From Streptomyces sp. A2-16 (GTDB taxonomy: Bacteria; Actinomycetota; Actinomycetes; Streptomycetales; Streptomycetaceae), in the NCBI RefSeq assembly GCF_018128905.1, contig NZ_CP063808.1:5766001-5830000 (forward strand): DNA of 64,000 bases. The letters run 5' to 3'. Below, piece after piece: positions 25,918 through 34,971 of the stretch (position 1 is the stretch's first letter; every line of letters starts with the position of its first letter). The position numbers were made by a program, and so were the translations under genes. The notes under the pieces were generated by a model, which was not told the DNA's origin, did not search any database, and saw nothing but the letters and a program-made list of their open reading frames with translations.

Positions 25918-26955
25918 CTAGGAGTTCTGGGCGAGCAGGGCGTCGATGGCCGCGGTGTCACCGGGGCCGACGAGGGAGACCGGGACCTGTGCGCCGGGGT
26001 CCGCCTTGCCCGCGGCGACCGCGAGGGGCACCTCGACGACGGCGTTCGCGATGTCGTCCGGTGCGAGGGCGGCCGAGGCCCGGTAGAAGGTGCCCTGCTT
26101 GATGGCGAGGAGGGAGGGCACGGCGCCGTCCTGCCCGCCGACGAAGGTCTTCGCGTCGTCCTTCTTCCGGCCCGTCTGCTGGAGCGCCTTGAACCCGCCG
26201 TACGCCGCGGCGTCCGTGACGCCGAGGACGAGGTTCAGGTCGGGGTGCTTGGCGAGGATCGCGTTGGTCTTGGCGAGTCCGGTGTCGGGGTCGATGGCCT
26301 GCTCCCGGGCGACCACGTCGACTCCGGGTGCGAGCTCGGTGAACGCGTCGATCATGCCCTTGGTGCGTTCGCGGCCCAGTTCGATGGTGCTGTCGGTGAG
26401 GAAGGCGACCTTGCCCTTTCCGCCGAGCGCGTCCTCGGCCCACTTGGCGGCCGCCGTGCCGAGCAGGGTGCCGCCCTCGCGGAAGCTGAACCGGATGTCG
26501 GCGCTCTGGTGCTCCAGCGTGCCGCCGTAGGTCACCCAGATCAGACCGGCGTCGAGGGCGGCCTCGGCGATCGCCTCGGTGGCTTCGAACACCATGGGGA
26601 AGGACACGATCGCGGGCACCTTGCGGGCCACCCAGGTGTTGAGGTTGGTGGCCTGGGTGTCGGCGTTCGCCGCGTCGTTGGTGGTCAGCAGGGAGACGCC
26701 GTGCTTCTTCCCGGCGGCGGTGGAGAGCTTGACGAGGGTGCTGTAGAGCGGGAGCTGGGTGAACGGGTAGTCCAGTCCGATCCTCGTCGGGCGGGCGCCC
26801 GTCGAGGCTCGACCCGAGGGGGCGGCCGAGGTCGAGGCGGCCGGTGCCGAGCAGCCGGCCGCGGTGAGCGCGGTGGCCGCGACGGCGGCGCCGGAGTAGG
26901 CGAGGAACTGTCTGCGCGAGGCCGAGGGGACGGTGACGGACCGGCGTGAGGTCAT
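25918..26955 (-). CDS. Tat-exported lipoprotein, sugar-type ABC solute-binding protein
   Basis: A 345-residue periplasmic-binding-protein-like (Peripla_BP_4, ribose/galactose type) lipoprotein. The N-terminus has a twin-arginine motif SRRQFLAYSG, a hydrophobic segment and lipobox TAAGC at about residues 31-35, so it is expected to be folded before export and anchored on the outer face of the membrane. GGAGAG precedes the start at 26955. First gene of the five-gene uptake operon, 9 bp from the ATPase. Relatives bind sugars, but also autoinducers and nucleosides; the ligand is unknown. Confidence 0.9.
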   Translation of the reverse strand: MTSRRSVTVPSASRRQFLAYSGAAVAATALTAAGCSAPAASTSAAPSGRASTGARPTRIGLDYPFTQLPLYSTLVKLSTAAGKKHGVSLLTTNDAANADTQATNLNTWVARKVPAIVSFPMVFEATEAIAEAALDAGLIWVTYGGTLEHQSADIRFSFREGGTLLGTAAAKWAEDALGGKGKVAFLTDSTIELGRERTKGMIDAFTELAPGVDVVAREQAIDPDTGLAKTNAILAKHPDLNLVLGVTDAAAYGGFKALQQTGRKKDDAKTFVGGQDGAVPSLLAIKQGTFYRASAALAPDDIANAVVEVPLAVAAGKADPGAQVPVSLVGPGDTAAIDALLAQNS

Positions 26956-27161
26956 GGCGGGGCTCTCCGAGGGGCGGGCCCGCTGAGCGGCGGGCGTCCG
27001 GCTGTGCCGAACAGGAAAGCGCCGGGCCTCGTCGCTCCACCATCCGTACAAATACCGAACGCCGGCGCCGGGAGCTGCCGGGCACCGTCTCCGAGGGGCG
27101 CACGGATCCTGGCGTCCCGGGACGGTCACCGTCTTGCCCGGCGTGGGCCGCGTCCCTATCG

Positions 27162-27188
27162 TGGGGCCCTACATATCGTTGGGCCCCA
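27162..27188. promoter_or_regulatory. Perfect 8-bp inverted repeat upstream of the LuxR-type gene
   Basis: TGGGGCCC (27162-27169) and GGGCCCCA (27181-27188), 11 bp apart, lie 40 bp upstream of the LuxR-type start in the 273-bp divergent region shared with the uptake operon. About two helical turns separate the arm centres, as expected for a dimeric regulator site. Confidence 0.6.
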
Positions 27189-27228
27189 AACGAAATTCCC
27201 GTCCCTGAGCGCTCCCCCGGAGGCTCGC

Positions 27229-28260
27229 ATGCTCAGCCACCACCAGATCGCGGCGGCCACCCGTATCGGCATGCTCACCCGCGAACGCGACACCGCGTCC
27301 GCCTGCGACCAGGCGCTGCGGGAGCTCGCCCGCGCTCTGCCGCTCGACGCGGCGACCCTGCTCGCGATCGACCCACCGAGCGGGGCCCATGTGCAGATCG
27401 CGGGCATCGGCTACACCGCGGAGGTCTCCGACGCCCTGGCCGCGGAGTTCGTCACGACCCCGTGGTACCGCAATGTCGTGGGGCGGGAGCTGCCGCCGTC
27501 CATCTCCGAGGACGCCGAGGACCCGGAGGAGCTCGGGCCCCGGTTCCGCCAGGGCTGGTTCTACGCCGAGCGGGTCCGGCCGGCGGGTTTCCGCGACGGG
27601 ATCACCGGAGCACTGCGCCACCGCGACCGGCTCGTCGGCCTGGTCCACCTCAACACGGAGAGCGCCGGCGCCTACGACCTCGAGGCGCGCCGACTGCTCG
27701 CCTCCGTCATCCCGGCCCTCGGCGCGCTGGCCGACCCCCTGACCCGCGCCGGTGACGCGCACGGCGTGCCGGAGCGGGGTGCGGCCTGCCTCGTGACCGC
27801 CGGCGCGACGATCGGCCTGCCCGGCCGCGACCGTGCCCGGGTGCCGGCGGACCCGGAGTTCCAGGGCCTGCTGCGGGCCTTCGCCGACACGGGCGGCCAT
27901 CGGCTGCGGCTGCTGTGGCCGGTCGAGGGCGTCTGGTACCGGGTCACCCTGCACCGGCACCGCCGTGCCGCGGCCTTCACGGCGGACGCGGTGCTGGTGC
28001 ACGAGACGCGCACCGAGCTGCCGTACGGGCTCAGTCCCCGGGAGCTGGAGGTGCTCACCCGGGCGGCGACCGGCCAGACCAACCAGGCCATAGCGCAGGC
28101 CCTGTTCCTCTCCCCGCGGACCGTGCACAGCCACATCGAGCACCTGCTGCGCAAGACCGGTGCCGCCTCCCGCGCCGAGGCCACGGCTCTCGCGGTCCGC
28201 GACGGCCTGCTGCGTCCGGCACCGGACCACCTCGCCTTCTTCGTCGAGGGCGAGAGATGA
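27229..28260 (+). CDS. LuxR-family regulator with N-terminal sensor domain
   Basis: A 343-residue regulator; GGAGG precedes the ATG at 27229. Residues 1-190 have a GAF-like pattern (ALRELARALPLDAATLLAI, GALRHRDRLVGLVHLNTE). The C-terminal LuxR helix-turn-helix is at about 265-325: LSPRELEVLTRAATGQTNQ, then IAQALFLSPRTVHSHIEHLLRK. It lacks a receiver domain, so it senses a ligand directly. Divergent from the ABC/amidohydrolase operon, which it probably controls in response to the imported compound. Confidence 0.87.
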   Translation: MLSHHQIAAATRIGMLTRERDTASACDQALRELARALPLDAATLLAIDPPSGAHVQIAGIGYTAEVSDALAAEFVTTPWYRNVVGRELPPSISEDAEDPEELGPRFRQGWFYAERVRPAGFRDGITGALRHRDRLVGLVHLNTESAGAYDLEARRLLASVIPALGALADPLTRAGDAHGVPERGAACLVTAGATIGLPGRDRARVPADPEFQGLLRAFADTGGHRLRLLWPVEGVWYRVTLHRHRRAAAFTADAVLVHETRTELPYGLSPRELEVLTRAATGQTNQAIAQALFLSPRTVHSHIEHLLRKTGAASRAEATALAVRDGLLRPAPDHLAFFVEGER

Positions 28261-28261
28261 G

Positions 28262-28316
28262 AAGGCGCGCGCCGCGGCGACACCCGCGTGAGCGCGGATC
28301 CGCGGCAACGCGCCTT
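28262..28316. terminator. Bidirectional terminator between LuxR-type and PPDK genes
   Basis: A long interrupted stem: AAGGCGCG/CGCGCCTT (28262-28269 with 28309-28316), GCCGCGG/CCGCGGC (28271-28277 with 28300-28306), and a CCGCG-TGAG-CGCGG tip (28284-28297). It fills the 70-bp gap between two convergent genes and ends in T residues in both directions. Confidence 0.8.
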
Positions 28317-28330
28317 GCCCTGTGCCTCGT

Positions 28331-31018
28331 TCACCTCGTCTCGCTGGTGTCCGTGGTGTCGGTGAGAGCCGCACGGCCGGCTTCGAGCCGGGCTGACGGG
28401 ATGCGGAAGGGCGAGCAGGACACGTAGTTCAGACCGGCCCGGTGGAAGAAGTGGATGGATTGCGGGTCGCCGCCGTGCTCGCCGCACACGCCGGTCTCCA
28501 GCCCCGGGTCGACCTCGTGGGCCGCCGTGACCGCGAACTCCACCAGCCTGCCCACTCCCTCCTGGTCGATCGACTCGAAGGGCGAGACCTCGAAGACGCC
28601 CTTCTCCAGATAGAGCGGGAAGAAGGAGGCCTCGGCGTCGTCGCGGGACAGCCCCCAGGTCGTCTGCGTCAGGTCGTTCGTGCCGAAGGAGAAGAAGTCG
28701 GCGGCCTCGGCGATACGGGCCGCGGTGAGCGCGGCGCGCGGCAGTTCGATCATCGTGCCGATCGGGCAGTCCAGTGGTGTGCCGGTCTCGGCGGCGACCT
28801 CGGCGAGCACGCGTTCGGTCTCGGCGCGGGCCAGGCGGAGTTCCTCGACCGTCCCGACCAGCGGGATCATGATCTCGGCGCGCGGCCGGCCGCCGTCCCG
28901 CAGACGCCGTACGACCGCCTCGGCGATCGCCCGCACCTGCATGGCCATCAGCCCGGGCACGGCGAGGCCCAGGCGCACTCCGCGCAGGCCCAGCATGGGG
29001 TTCTGCTCGTGCATCCGCTCGACGGCGTCCAGGAGTTCGCGGTCGTGGAGGTCCGGGTGAACGGCCTGGGCCAGGCGGACGGCGAGTTCGGTGCGGTCGG
29101 GCAGGAACTCGTGCAGCGGCGGGTCGATGAGCCGGATCGTCACGGGCAGGCCGTCCATCGCCTCCAGGATGGCGGTGAAGTCCGCGCGCTGGAGCGGCAG
29201 GAGAGCGTCCAGAGCCTCCTCGCGCGCGGTGTCGTCGCGGGCCAGGATCATCGCCTCGATCAGGGCCCTGCGCTCGCCGAGGAACATGTGCTCGGTGCGG
29301 CACAGTCCGATGCCCTGGGCGCCCAACGCCCTTGCCCGTACGGCGTCTTCGGGTGTGTCGGCGTTGGCGCGCACCTCAAGACGGCGTACCGCGTCGGCGT
29401 GCGCCAGTGCGCCGAGGACGGCCTCGGTGAGGGCTCCCTCGCCCGTGCCGGACTCCAGTGCGCGGCCGACGTCGGAGGCGGTCAGCGGCAGCGCCCCGAG
29501 ATGGACGGTGCCCGCGGTGCCGTCGACGGAGACCGTGTCGCCCTCGTGGACCACGGTGCCGGAGGGGGTGGTGAACCGGCGGGCGACGGGGTCGACGGCG
29601 AGGTCCTCCGCCCCGCACACGCACACCTTGCCCATGCCGCGCGCGACGACGGCCGCGTGGCTGGTCTTGCCGCCCCGGCTGGTCAGCACCGCCTGGGCGG
29701 CGATCATGCCGGGCAGGTCGTCGGGGGTCGTCTCACGGCGGACCAGGACCACCTGTTCACCGGCGGCGGCCCGCCGTACGGCCTCGGCGGAGTCGAAGAC
29801 GACGGCGCCGACGGCGGCACCCGGCGAGGCGGAGATCCCGTGGGCGAGGGGCGCGTCGGTGGCGTCGGCGACGAAGCGGGGGAACATCAGCCGGGTGAGT
29901 TCGGCGCCGCTCACCCGGACGAGGGCCTCGTCGGCCGTGACGGCGCCCTCCTCCTGAAGGTCGTGGGCGATGCGGAAGGCCGCCTCGGCGGTGCGCTTGC
30001 CGACACGGGTCTGCAGGATCCACAGCCGCCCGCGTTCGACGGTGAACTCGACGTCGCACAGGTCCCGGTAGTGGCCCTCCAACGTCCGCAGGTGGTCGCC
30101 CAGTTCGATGTAGGAGCGGGGGTCGAGCCTCTTCATCTCGCTGATCGGCAGCGCGTCACGCACGCCCGCGACGACGTCCTCGCCCTGGGCGTCCGGCAGG
30201 TAGTCGCCGTACAGTCCGCGTTCGCCGGTGGCGGGGTCACGGGTGAAGGCGACTCCGGTGCCGGAGTCCGGGCCGAGGTTGCCGAAGACCATGGCCTGCA
30301 CGTTGACGGCCGTACCGAGGTCCTCGGGAATGTGCTCGCGGTGACGGTAGACGCGGGCGCGCTCACCGTTCCAGGAGTCGAAGACGGCACGGACGGCGCG
30401 GGCGAGCTGATCGGCCGGGTCCTGGGGGAAGTCCTCTCCGGTCTCCCTGCGGATCAGCTCCTTGAACTCCTCCACCAGCACGACGAGTTCGGTGGCGGGG
30501 AGGTCGTGGTCGGTGGCCGCTGCCAGCGCCGTCCGGTGTGCGGCGATGGCTTCCTCGAAGAGGTCGCCGTCCACGCCCATCACCGTGTGGCCGAACATCT
30601 GCACAAGGCGCCGGTAGGAGTCCCAGGCGGAGCGTTCGTCGCCCGTCACCTTGGCGAACCCGGCGACGGTCTCGTCGTTCAGGCCGATGTCGAGGATCGT
30701 GTCCATCATGCCGGGCATCGAGAAACGGGCGCCCGAGCGGACGGACACCAGCAGCGGATCAGCGGCGGCGCCGAGGGTGCGGCCCATGGCCTGTTCCAGT
30801 CCTGCCAGGGCACGGGCTGCCTCGACACCCAGCTCGGGGGGCTCCTCGCCGGTGGCCAGATAGACCTTGCAGGCCTCGGTCGTGACCGTGAATCCGGGCG
30901 GCACGGGCAGCCCCAGCCGGGTCATCTCGGCGAGGCCGGCGCCCTTGCCGCCCAGCAGACCGGCCATCTCCCGGCTGCCCTCGGCGAACGTGTACACGTA
31001 CTTGGTCGGCGTGCTCAT
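28331..31018 (-). CDS. ppdK: Pyruvate, phosphate dikinase
   Basis: An 895-residue PPDK interconverting pyruvate + ATP + Pi and PEP + AMP + PPi. The start at 31018 follows GGAG; an upstream ATG at 31042 lacks one. The order is ATP-grasp domain (1-340), phosphohistidine domain with H454 in GGKTSHAAVV, and the PEP/pyruvate TIM barrel ending with ETGVCGEHGGDP, whose Cys is the acid/base. Full length. It lies 44 bp downstream of a Usp gene on the same strand and should share its promoter, whose region carries DosR-box-like elements. In DosR-type regulons PPDK is a common companion, probably saving ATP by using PPi. Confidence 0.96.
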   Translation of the reverse strand: MSTPTKYVYTFAEGSREMAGLLGGKGAGLAEMTRLGLPVPPGFTVTTEACKVYLATGEEPPELGVEAARALAGLEQAMGRTLGAAADPLLVSVRSGARFSMPGMMDTILDIGLNDETVAGFAKVTGDERSAWDSYRRLVQMFGHTVMGVDGDLFEEAIAAHRTALAAATDHDLPATELVVLVEEFKELIRRETGEDFPQDPADQLARAVRAVFDSWNGERARVYRHREHIPEDLGTAVNVQAMVFGNLGPDSGTGVAFTRDPATGERGLYGDYLPDAQGEDVVAGVRDALPISEMKRLDPRSYIELGDHLRTLEGHYRDLCDVEFTVERGRLWILQTRVGKRTAEAAFRIAHDLQEEGAVTADEALVRVSGAELTRLMFPRFVADATDAPLAHGISASPGAAVGAVVFDSAEAVRRAAAGEQVVLVRRETTPDDLPGMIAAQAVLTSRGGKTSHAAVVARGMGKVCVCGAEDLAVDPVARRFTTPSGTVVHEGDTVSVDGTAGTVHLGALPLTASDVGRALESGTGEGALTEAVLGALAHADAVRRLEVRANADTPEDAVRARALGAQGIGLCRTEHMFLGERRALIEAMILARDDTAREEALDALLPLQRADFTAILEAMDGLPVTIRLIDPPLHEFLPDRTELAVRLAQAVHPDLHDRELLDAVERMHEQNPMLGLRGVRLGLAVPGLMAMQVRAIAEAVVRRLRDGGRPRAEIMIPLVGTVEELRLARAETERVLAEVAAETGTPLDCPIGTMIELPRAALTAARIAEAADFFSFGTNDLTQTTWGLSRDDAEASFFPLYLEKGVFEVSPFESIDQEGVGRLVEFAVTAAHEVDPGLETGVCGEHGGDPQSIHFFHRAGLNYVSCSPFRIPSARLEAGRAALTDTTDTSETR

Positions 31019-31062
31019 CACGGCTCCAGACCTCTCGCTCATGGGATCTCACTCACGGGATC

Positions 31063-31950
31063 TCACTCATGGGGTACGACGGCCACGGGGCAGCCGGCGT
31101 GGTGGATGACTGCGTGTGCGACGGGGCCGGTACGGGCGAGCGCCGGGCCCTGGGTGATCCGGCGGCCCACGACGAGCAGGCTCGCTCCGGAGGCCGCGCG
31201 GATCAGAGGAGAGGCGGGCCGGCCCTCGGTGAGGGTCTCGACGACTTCGACGCCGGGGTACTTGTCGCGCCAGGGCCGCAGGACGGCGGCCATGAAATCC
31301 CGCCACTCGGCGGCGCGCCACGGCTCCTCGATCAGACCGATCTCCCCCGGACCGAGTGCGAACGGCGCGGGCGGCTGCCAGGCGTGGACCGCCCGCAGCC
31401 GGCTCCCGCGATCCCGTGCGGCCTCGAAGGCGAAGTCGATCACCTCGTCGCACGGGTCCGCCAGGTCGAGCCCCAGCACCACGTCCCGCCGACCGCTCCG
31501 CTCGGGCCCGGCGGGCACGTACGCGCCCGCGGCCTCCCCCGCCGCCCTGACGAGGACGACGGGCCGGACGGCCCGTGCGACGACGCCGAGGGCGACCGAG
31601 CCCACCAGGAGTCCCGTGAAGGCGCTCAGCCCTCGCGAACCCAGCACCAGCACGTCCGCCTGTTCGGCGGCCCGCAACAGGGCCGCGGTGGCGGGCCCTT
31701 CGACCTGCTCCTCCTCGAGACGCGCCTCCGGGCAGCCGCGGCCGATGCGTTCCTCGGCCTGTCGCAGGGCCCGGCGCGCCATCAGACGCTGGGCCGCGGT
31801 GGCGGGCTCACCGTCCTGGCGGGGATGCCAGCTCCAGACGTGCACCAGCCGCAGCGACCGCTCGCGCCGTACGGACTCGCGGGCGGCCCACTCGGCCGCC
31901 GCGAGGCTCTCGGCCGATCCGTCGACTCCGGCGATGACGGGCGGGGGCAT
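31063..31950 (-). CDS. Tandem-domain universal stress protein
   Basis: A 295-residue protein with two Usp domains (about 1-140 and 155-295). The first has the G-x2-G-x9-G-S nucleotide-binding loop in LGSRGLSAFTGLLVGS; the second ends GPVAHAVIHHAGCPVAVVPHE. AGGAGGT precedes the start at 31950. This two-domain form is the one found in mycobacterial dormancy regulons (Rv2623 type, ATP-binding). Probably the first gene of a usp-ppdK operon, divergent from the hydrogenase operon across the element-rich 226-bp region. A 13-bp direct repeat GGGATCTCACTCA overlaps its stop codon (31043-31055, 31057-31069). Confidence 0.93.
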   Translation of the reverse strand: MPPPVIAGVDGSAESLAAAEWAARESVRRERSLRLVHVWSWHPRQDGEPATAAQRLMARRALRQAEERIGRGCPEARLEEEQVEGPATAALLRAAEQADVLVLGSRGLSAFTGLLVGSVALGVVARAVRPVVLVRAAGEAAGAYVPAGPERSGRRDVVLGLDLADPCDEVIDFAFEAARDRGSRLRAVHAWQPPAPFALGPGEIGLIEEPWRAAEWRDFMAAVLRPWRDKYPGVEVVETLTEGRPASPLIRAASGASLLVVGRRITQGPALARTGPVAHAVIHHAGCPVAVVPHE

Positions 31951-32051
31951 GGCGCGCACCTCCTGCGCTTCGACCTGCGTTTCGACTGCTCCTCGCTGCC
32001 AGCGTCGCTCCGGCGTCCCTCGCCGGGTATGGGCCGCCAGGGCTCGGGCCG

Positions 32052-32159
32052 GGTCCGTTCGGCCCCCTTGGCGAGAGCGCCCGCGGCGGCCGGGGGGCGG
32101 GCCGGGGAGACTCGGCCCGGGGACATGGGTCGTTCGGCCCCTGTGGGGCCGGTCGGCGG
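32052..32159. promoter_or_regulatory. Three DosR-box-like elements in the usp/hydrogenase divergent promoter
   Basis: GGTCC-GTTC-GGCCC (32052-32065), GGGTC-GTTC-GGCCC (32127-32140) and GGGCC-GGTC-GGCGG (32146-32159). All fit GGGnC-N4-GnCCC with zero to two mismatches. They lie between the usp-ppdK operon (start 31950) and the hydrogenase maturation operon (start 32177). The geometry of two 5-bp half-sites and a 4-bp spacer equals the core of the mycobacterial DosR box. Confidence 0.6.
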
Positions 32160-32176
32160 TGGCGCACCGTGAGGGC

Positions 32177-32683
32177 ATGAGGGCGTGTAGGCGGATCGCC
32201 GTCGTCGGCGTGGGCAACGAGTTCCGGCGCGACGACGGGGTGGGCTGGGCCGTCGTGGCCCGGCTGAGGGAAAGGGCCACGCGGCGGTCGTGGCCGCCTG
32301 ACGTCGTGCTGGCCACCTGCGACGGGGATCCCGCACGGCTGATCGGCCTGTGGGAGGGCGTGGAGCTGGCCGTCGTCGTGGACGCGGCCCACGCCCACCC
32401 GGGCACACCGGGCCGGGTGCACCGCCTCGAGCTGCGCGAGGCCGGCCTGTCCGGAGCGACGACCACCAGTTCGCACGGCCTGGGTCTCGGTGAGGCCGTG
32501 GAGCTCGCGCGGGTGCTCGGACTCCTGCCGCGCGAACTGGTCGTGTACGCCGTGGAGGGCGCCGACAGCGACTTCGGCACCGGCCTGTCCCCCGCCGTGG
32601 CCGCCGCCGTGGAGCCGCTCGCCGAAGCCGTCGAGAGCGACATCGCCCGACCGCGGCCTGCTATGTCCGGGAGCCGGCCGTGA
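32177..32683 (+). CDS. [NiFe] hydrogenase maturation protease
   Basis: A 168-residue HyaD/HycI-type endopeptidase that removes the C-terminal peptide of the large subunit after nickel insertion. The GVGNEFRRDDGVGW opening carries the conserved Asp that senses nickel, and VVVDAAHAHPG the second. A weak GAGGG precedes the ATG, so the start is fairly but not fully secure. The following hypF starts within its stop codon. Its likely substrate is the large subunit encoded at 38555-39904, which keeps a 15-residue tail after its last nickel-site motif. Confidence 0.87.
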   Translation: MRACRRIAVVGVGNEFRRDDGVGWAVVARLRERATRRSWPPDVVLATCDGDPARLIGLWEGVELAVVVDAAHAHPGTPGRVHRLELREAGLSGATTTSSHGLGLGEAVELARVLGLLPRELVVYAVEGADSDFGTGLSPAVAAAVEPLAEAVESDIARPRPAMSGSRP

Positions 32684-34965
32684 ACGCGCGGCGCTTCGAG
32701 GTGTACGGCACCGTCCAGGGTGTCGGCTTCCGTCCCTTCGTGTACCGCACCGCGGCCGAGCTGGGACTGACCGGCTGGGTGGCCAACGTCAACGGTCACG
32801 TGGAGGGCGAGGTCGCCGGGCCCGCCGGCCTCATCGAGACGTTCGCCGACCGGCTGCGGTCCGATGCTCCGGCCCTGGCCCAGGTGCGCCGGATCCGGCT
32901 GACCGAGGGCACCCGGGCGTCGTACGGCGAAGGGTTCCGGGTGCGCCACAGCGTGCCCGCCTCCTCGGACCCGGCCGCGCGCGAGATCCCGCCCGACGCC
33001 GCGATCTGCGACGCCTGCCTGAGCGAGATGCGGGACCCGGGCGACCGCAGACACCGCTATCCGTTCGTCAACTGCACCGACTGCGGCCCCCGCGCCACGA
33101 TCATCGACGACCTGCCCTACGACCGGATCCGCACCACGATGCGGGCGTTCGCGCTGTGCCGCGACTGTGCCGCCGAGTACGCCGATCCCCACGACCGGCG
33201 GTTCCACGCCGAACCCGTGGCCTGTCCGGCCTGCGGCCCCCGGCTCGCGTGGCAGGACCTGCGCGGCGAGGAGGCACTGGGGGCGGCGGTGGCGACGATC
33301 GCCGCCGGCGGGATCGTCGCCCTGAAGGGCCTGGGCGGCTACCAGCTGGTGTGCGACGCCGGTGATCCGCGCGCCGTGGCCGAGCTGAGGCGCCGCAAGC
33401 ACCGTCCGGCGAAGCCGTTCGCCGTGATGGTCGACGGGCTGCGCACCGCGTCGCGCCTGGCCGTGATCGGCGCGACGGAGGAGCGCGCCCTGACGTCCCC
33501 GGAGCGTCCCGTCGTGCTCCTGGCCCGCCGCCGTTCGCGCGGGGCTCGCCGGCTCGCCCCGCAGGTTCACCCCGGTCTCACGCGCGTCGGCCTGTTCCTG
33601 CCGACCACGGGTCTGCACCACCTCCTCCTCGACGACCTGGCCCGGCCCCTCGTGGTCACCAGCGGCAATCTGAGCGACGAGCCCATCGCCGTGGACGACA
33701 CCGAGGCCCGCCGCGCCCTGTCCGGTGTGGCCGACGGGTTCCTCACCCACGACCGCCCCATCCGGGCGCGCTACGACGACTCGGTGGTGCAGTTCACCGG
33801 CCGGACCCGCATCACCGTCCGCCGCGCCCGCGGCCTCGCCCCCGCGCCGCTGCCCCTGCGCGTGCGGGAGCCGGTCGCCGGGGCCGGGGCCCAGCTCAAG
33901 CACACCTTCACGCTGGCCGCGGACGGCCGTGCCGTGCTCGGTCCGCACACCGGTGACCTGTCCGACCTGGCGTCCCACGAGGCGTTCCAGGCGTCGTACC
34001 GGCATCTGCGGCACCTCACCGGCATCGAGCCGCGCGTCCTGGCGCACGATCTCCACCCCGGCTACCTGTCCACGCAGTGGGCCCGGGCGCAGCCGCTGCG
34101 CCGTGTCGCCGTGCAGCACCACCACGCCCACGTGGCCGCGTGCGCGGCCGAGCACGGGGTGCGCGGTCCCTTCCTCGGCATCGCCTACGACGGGCTCGGG
34201 CTCGGGGACGACGGCACCCTGTGGGGCGGCGAGATCCTCGTCGCCGATCTGACGGGCTACCGCCGGGTGGGCCGGTTCGCGACCGCGCCCCTGCCCGGCG
34301 GCGACGCGGCGGTCCGCCACCCCTCCCGCACCGCCCTCGGCCAGTTGCTCGGCGGCGAGGCGCTGGGCTCACCCCGGCCCTACCCGTGGCTGACCCGCCC
34401 CTTCACCGACCGGCTCGACCCGCACGAGGTCACCGCCGTGACCGCCATGGTCGCCGGGAACGTCAACTGCCCCCGTGCCTCCAGCGCCGGACGGCTCTTC
34501 GACACGGTGGCATCCCTGCTCGGCCTCGCCGACCGCGTCGGCTACGAGGGCGAGGCGGCCGTCCTGCTCGAGGCGGCGGCCGGTGACACGCACGCCGTGC
34601 CGCTCGCCCACCGGCTGGTGCGGGTGGACGGGCTGTGGGTGTACGACCCGGCCCCGACCCTCGCCGACCTGCTGGCGCGACAGCTCGGCGGGGAGCCGGT
34701 CGCCCTGCTGGCCGCGGCCTTCCATCTGACCCTGGCGATCGTCACCTCGGACCTGGCCGCCCACGCGGTCGCCGAGGGCGCGCCGCGCACCGTGTGCCTG
34801 GGCGGAGGCTGCTTCGTCAACCGGCGGCTGCTGACCGAGGTCCGGCGCCGGCTGCGGGCGCAGGGGCTGCGGGTGCTGGTCGGCGGCCAGGTGCCCGTGG
34901 GGGACGGCGGCATCAGCTACGGCCAGGCGGCGGTCGCGGCCGCGCGGCTGACCGGGAAGGAGTGA
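32680..34965 (+). CDS. hypF: Carbamoyltransferase HypF
   Basis: A 761-residue protein of normal length that makes the thiocarbamate precursor of the active-site CN ligands. Domains in order: acylphosphatase (VYGTVQGVGFRPFVYR, 8-23), two zinc-finger-like CxxC pairs (CDACLSEM ... CTDCGPR; CRDCAAEY ... CPACGPR), YrdC-like domain (ALKGLGGYQLVCDA; KHRPAKPFAVM), and a Kae1-like domain with VQHHHAHVAACAAEHG. GTG start overlaps the protease stop (GTGA), showing translational coupling. Confidence 0.95.
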   Translation: MNARRFEVYGTVQGVGFRPFVYRTAAELGLTGWVANVNGHVEGEVAGPAGLIETFADRLRSDAPALAQVRRIRLTEGTRASYGEGFRVRHSVPASSDPAAREIPPDAAICDACLSEMRDPGDRRHRYPFVNCTDCGPRATIIDDLPYDRIRTTMRAFALCRDCAAEYADPHDRRFHAEPVACPACGPRLAWQDLRGEEALGAAVATIAAGGIVALKGLGGYQLVCDAGDPRAVAELRRRKHRPAKPFAVMVDGLRTASRLAVIGATEERALTSPERPVVLLARRRSRGARRLAPQVHPGLTRVGLFLPTTGLHHLLLDDLARPLVVTSGNLSDEPIAVDDTEARRALSGVADGFLTHDRPIRARYDDSVVQFTGRTRITVRRARGLAPAPLPLRVREPVAGAGAQLKHTFTLAADGRAVLGPHTGDLSDLASHEAFQASYRHLRHLTGIEPRVLAHDLHPGYLSTQWARAQPLRRVAVQHHHAHVAACAAEHGVRGPFLGIAYDGLGLGDDGTLWGGEILVADLTGYRRVGRFATAPLPGGDAAVRHPSRTALGQLLGGEALGSPRPYPWLTRPFTDRLDPHEVTAVTAMVAGNVNCPRASSAGRLFDTVASLLGLADRVGYEGEAAVLLEAAAGDTHAVPLAHRLVRVDGLWVYDPAPTLADLLARQLGGEPVALLAAAFHLTLAIVTSDLAAHAVAEGAPRTVCLGGGCFVNRRLLTEVRRRLRAQGLRVLVGGQVPVGDGGISYGQAAVAAARLTGKE

Positions 34966-34971
34966 GGGCGG

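Noticed and set aside
31043..31069. Tandem GGGATCTCACTCA repeat as a regulatory site
   Set aside because: It is a two-copy 14-bp-period duplication over the Usp stop codon, probably replication slippage; no clear promoter or terminator role.
31951..34320. Long minus-strand open frame antisense to hypF, continuous with the Usp frame
   Set aside because: GC-rich DNA keeps antisense frames open; the plus-strand HypF has all expected domains and a coupled start, while the antisense product is low-complexity with no ribosome-binding site.
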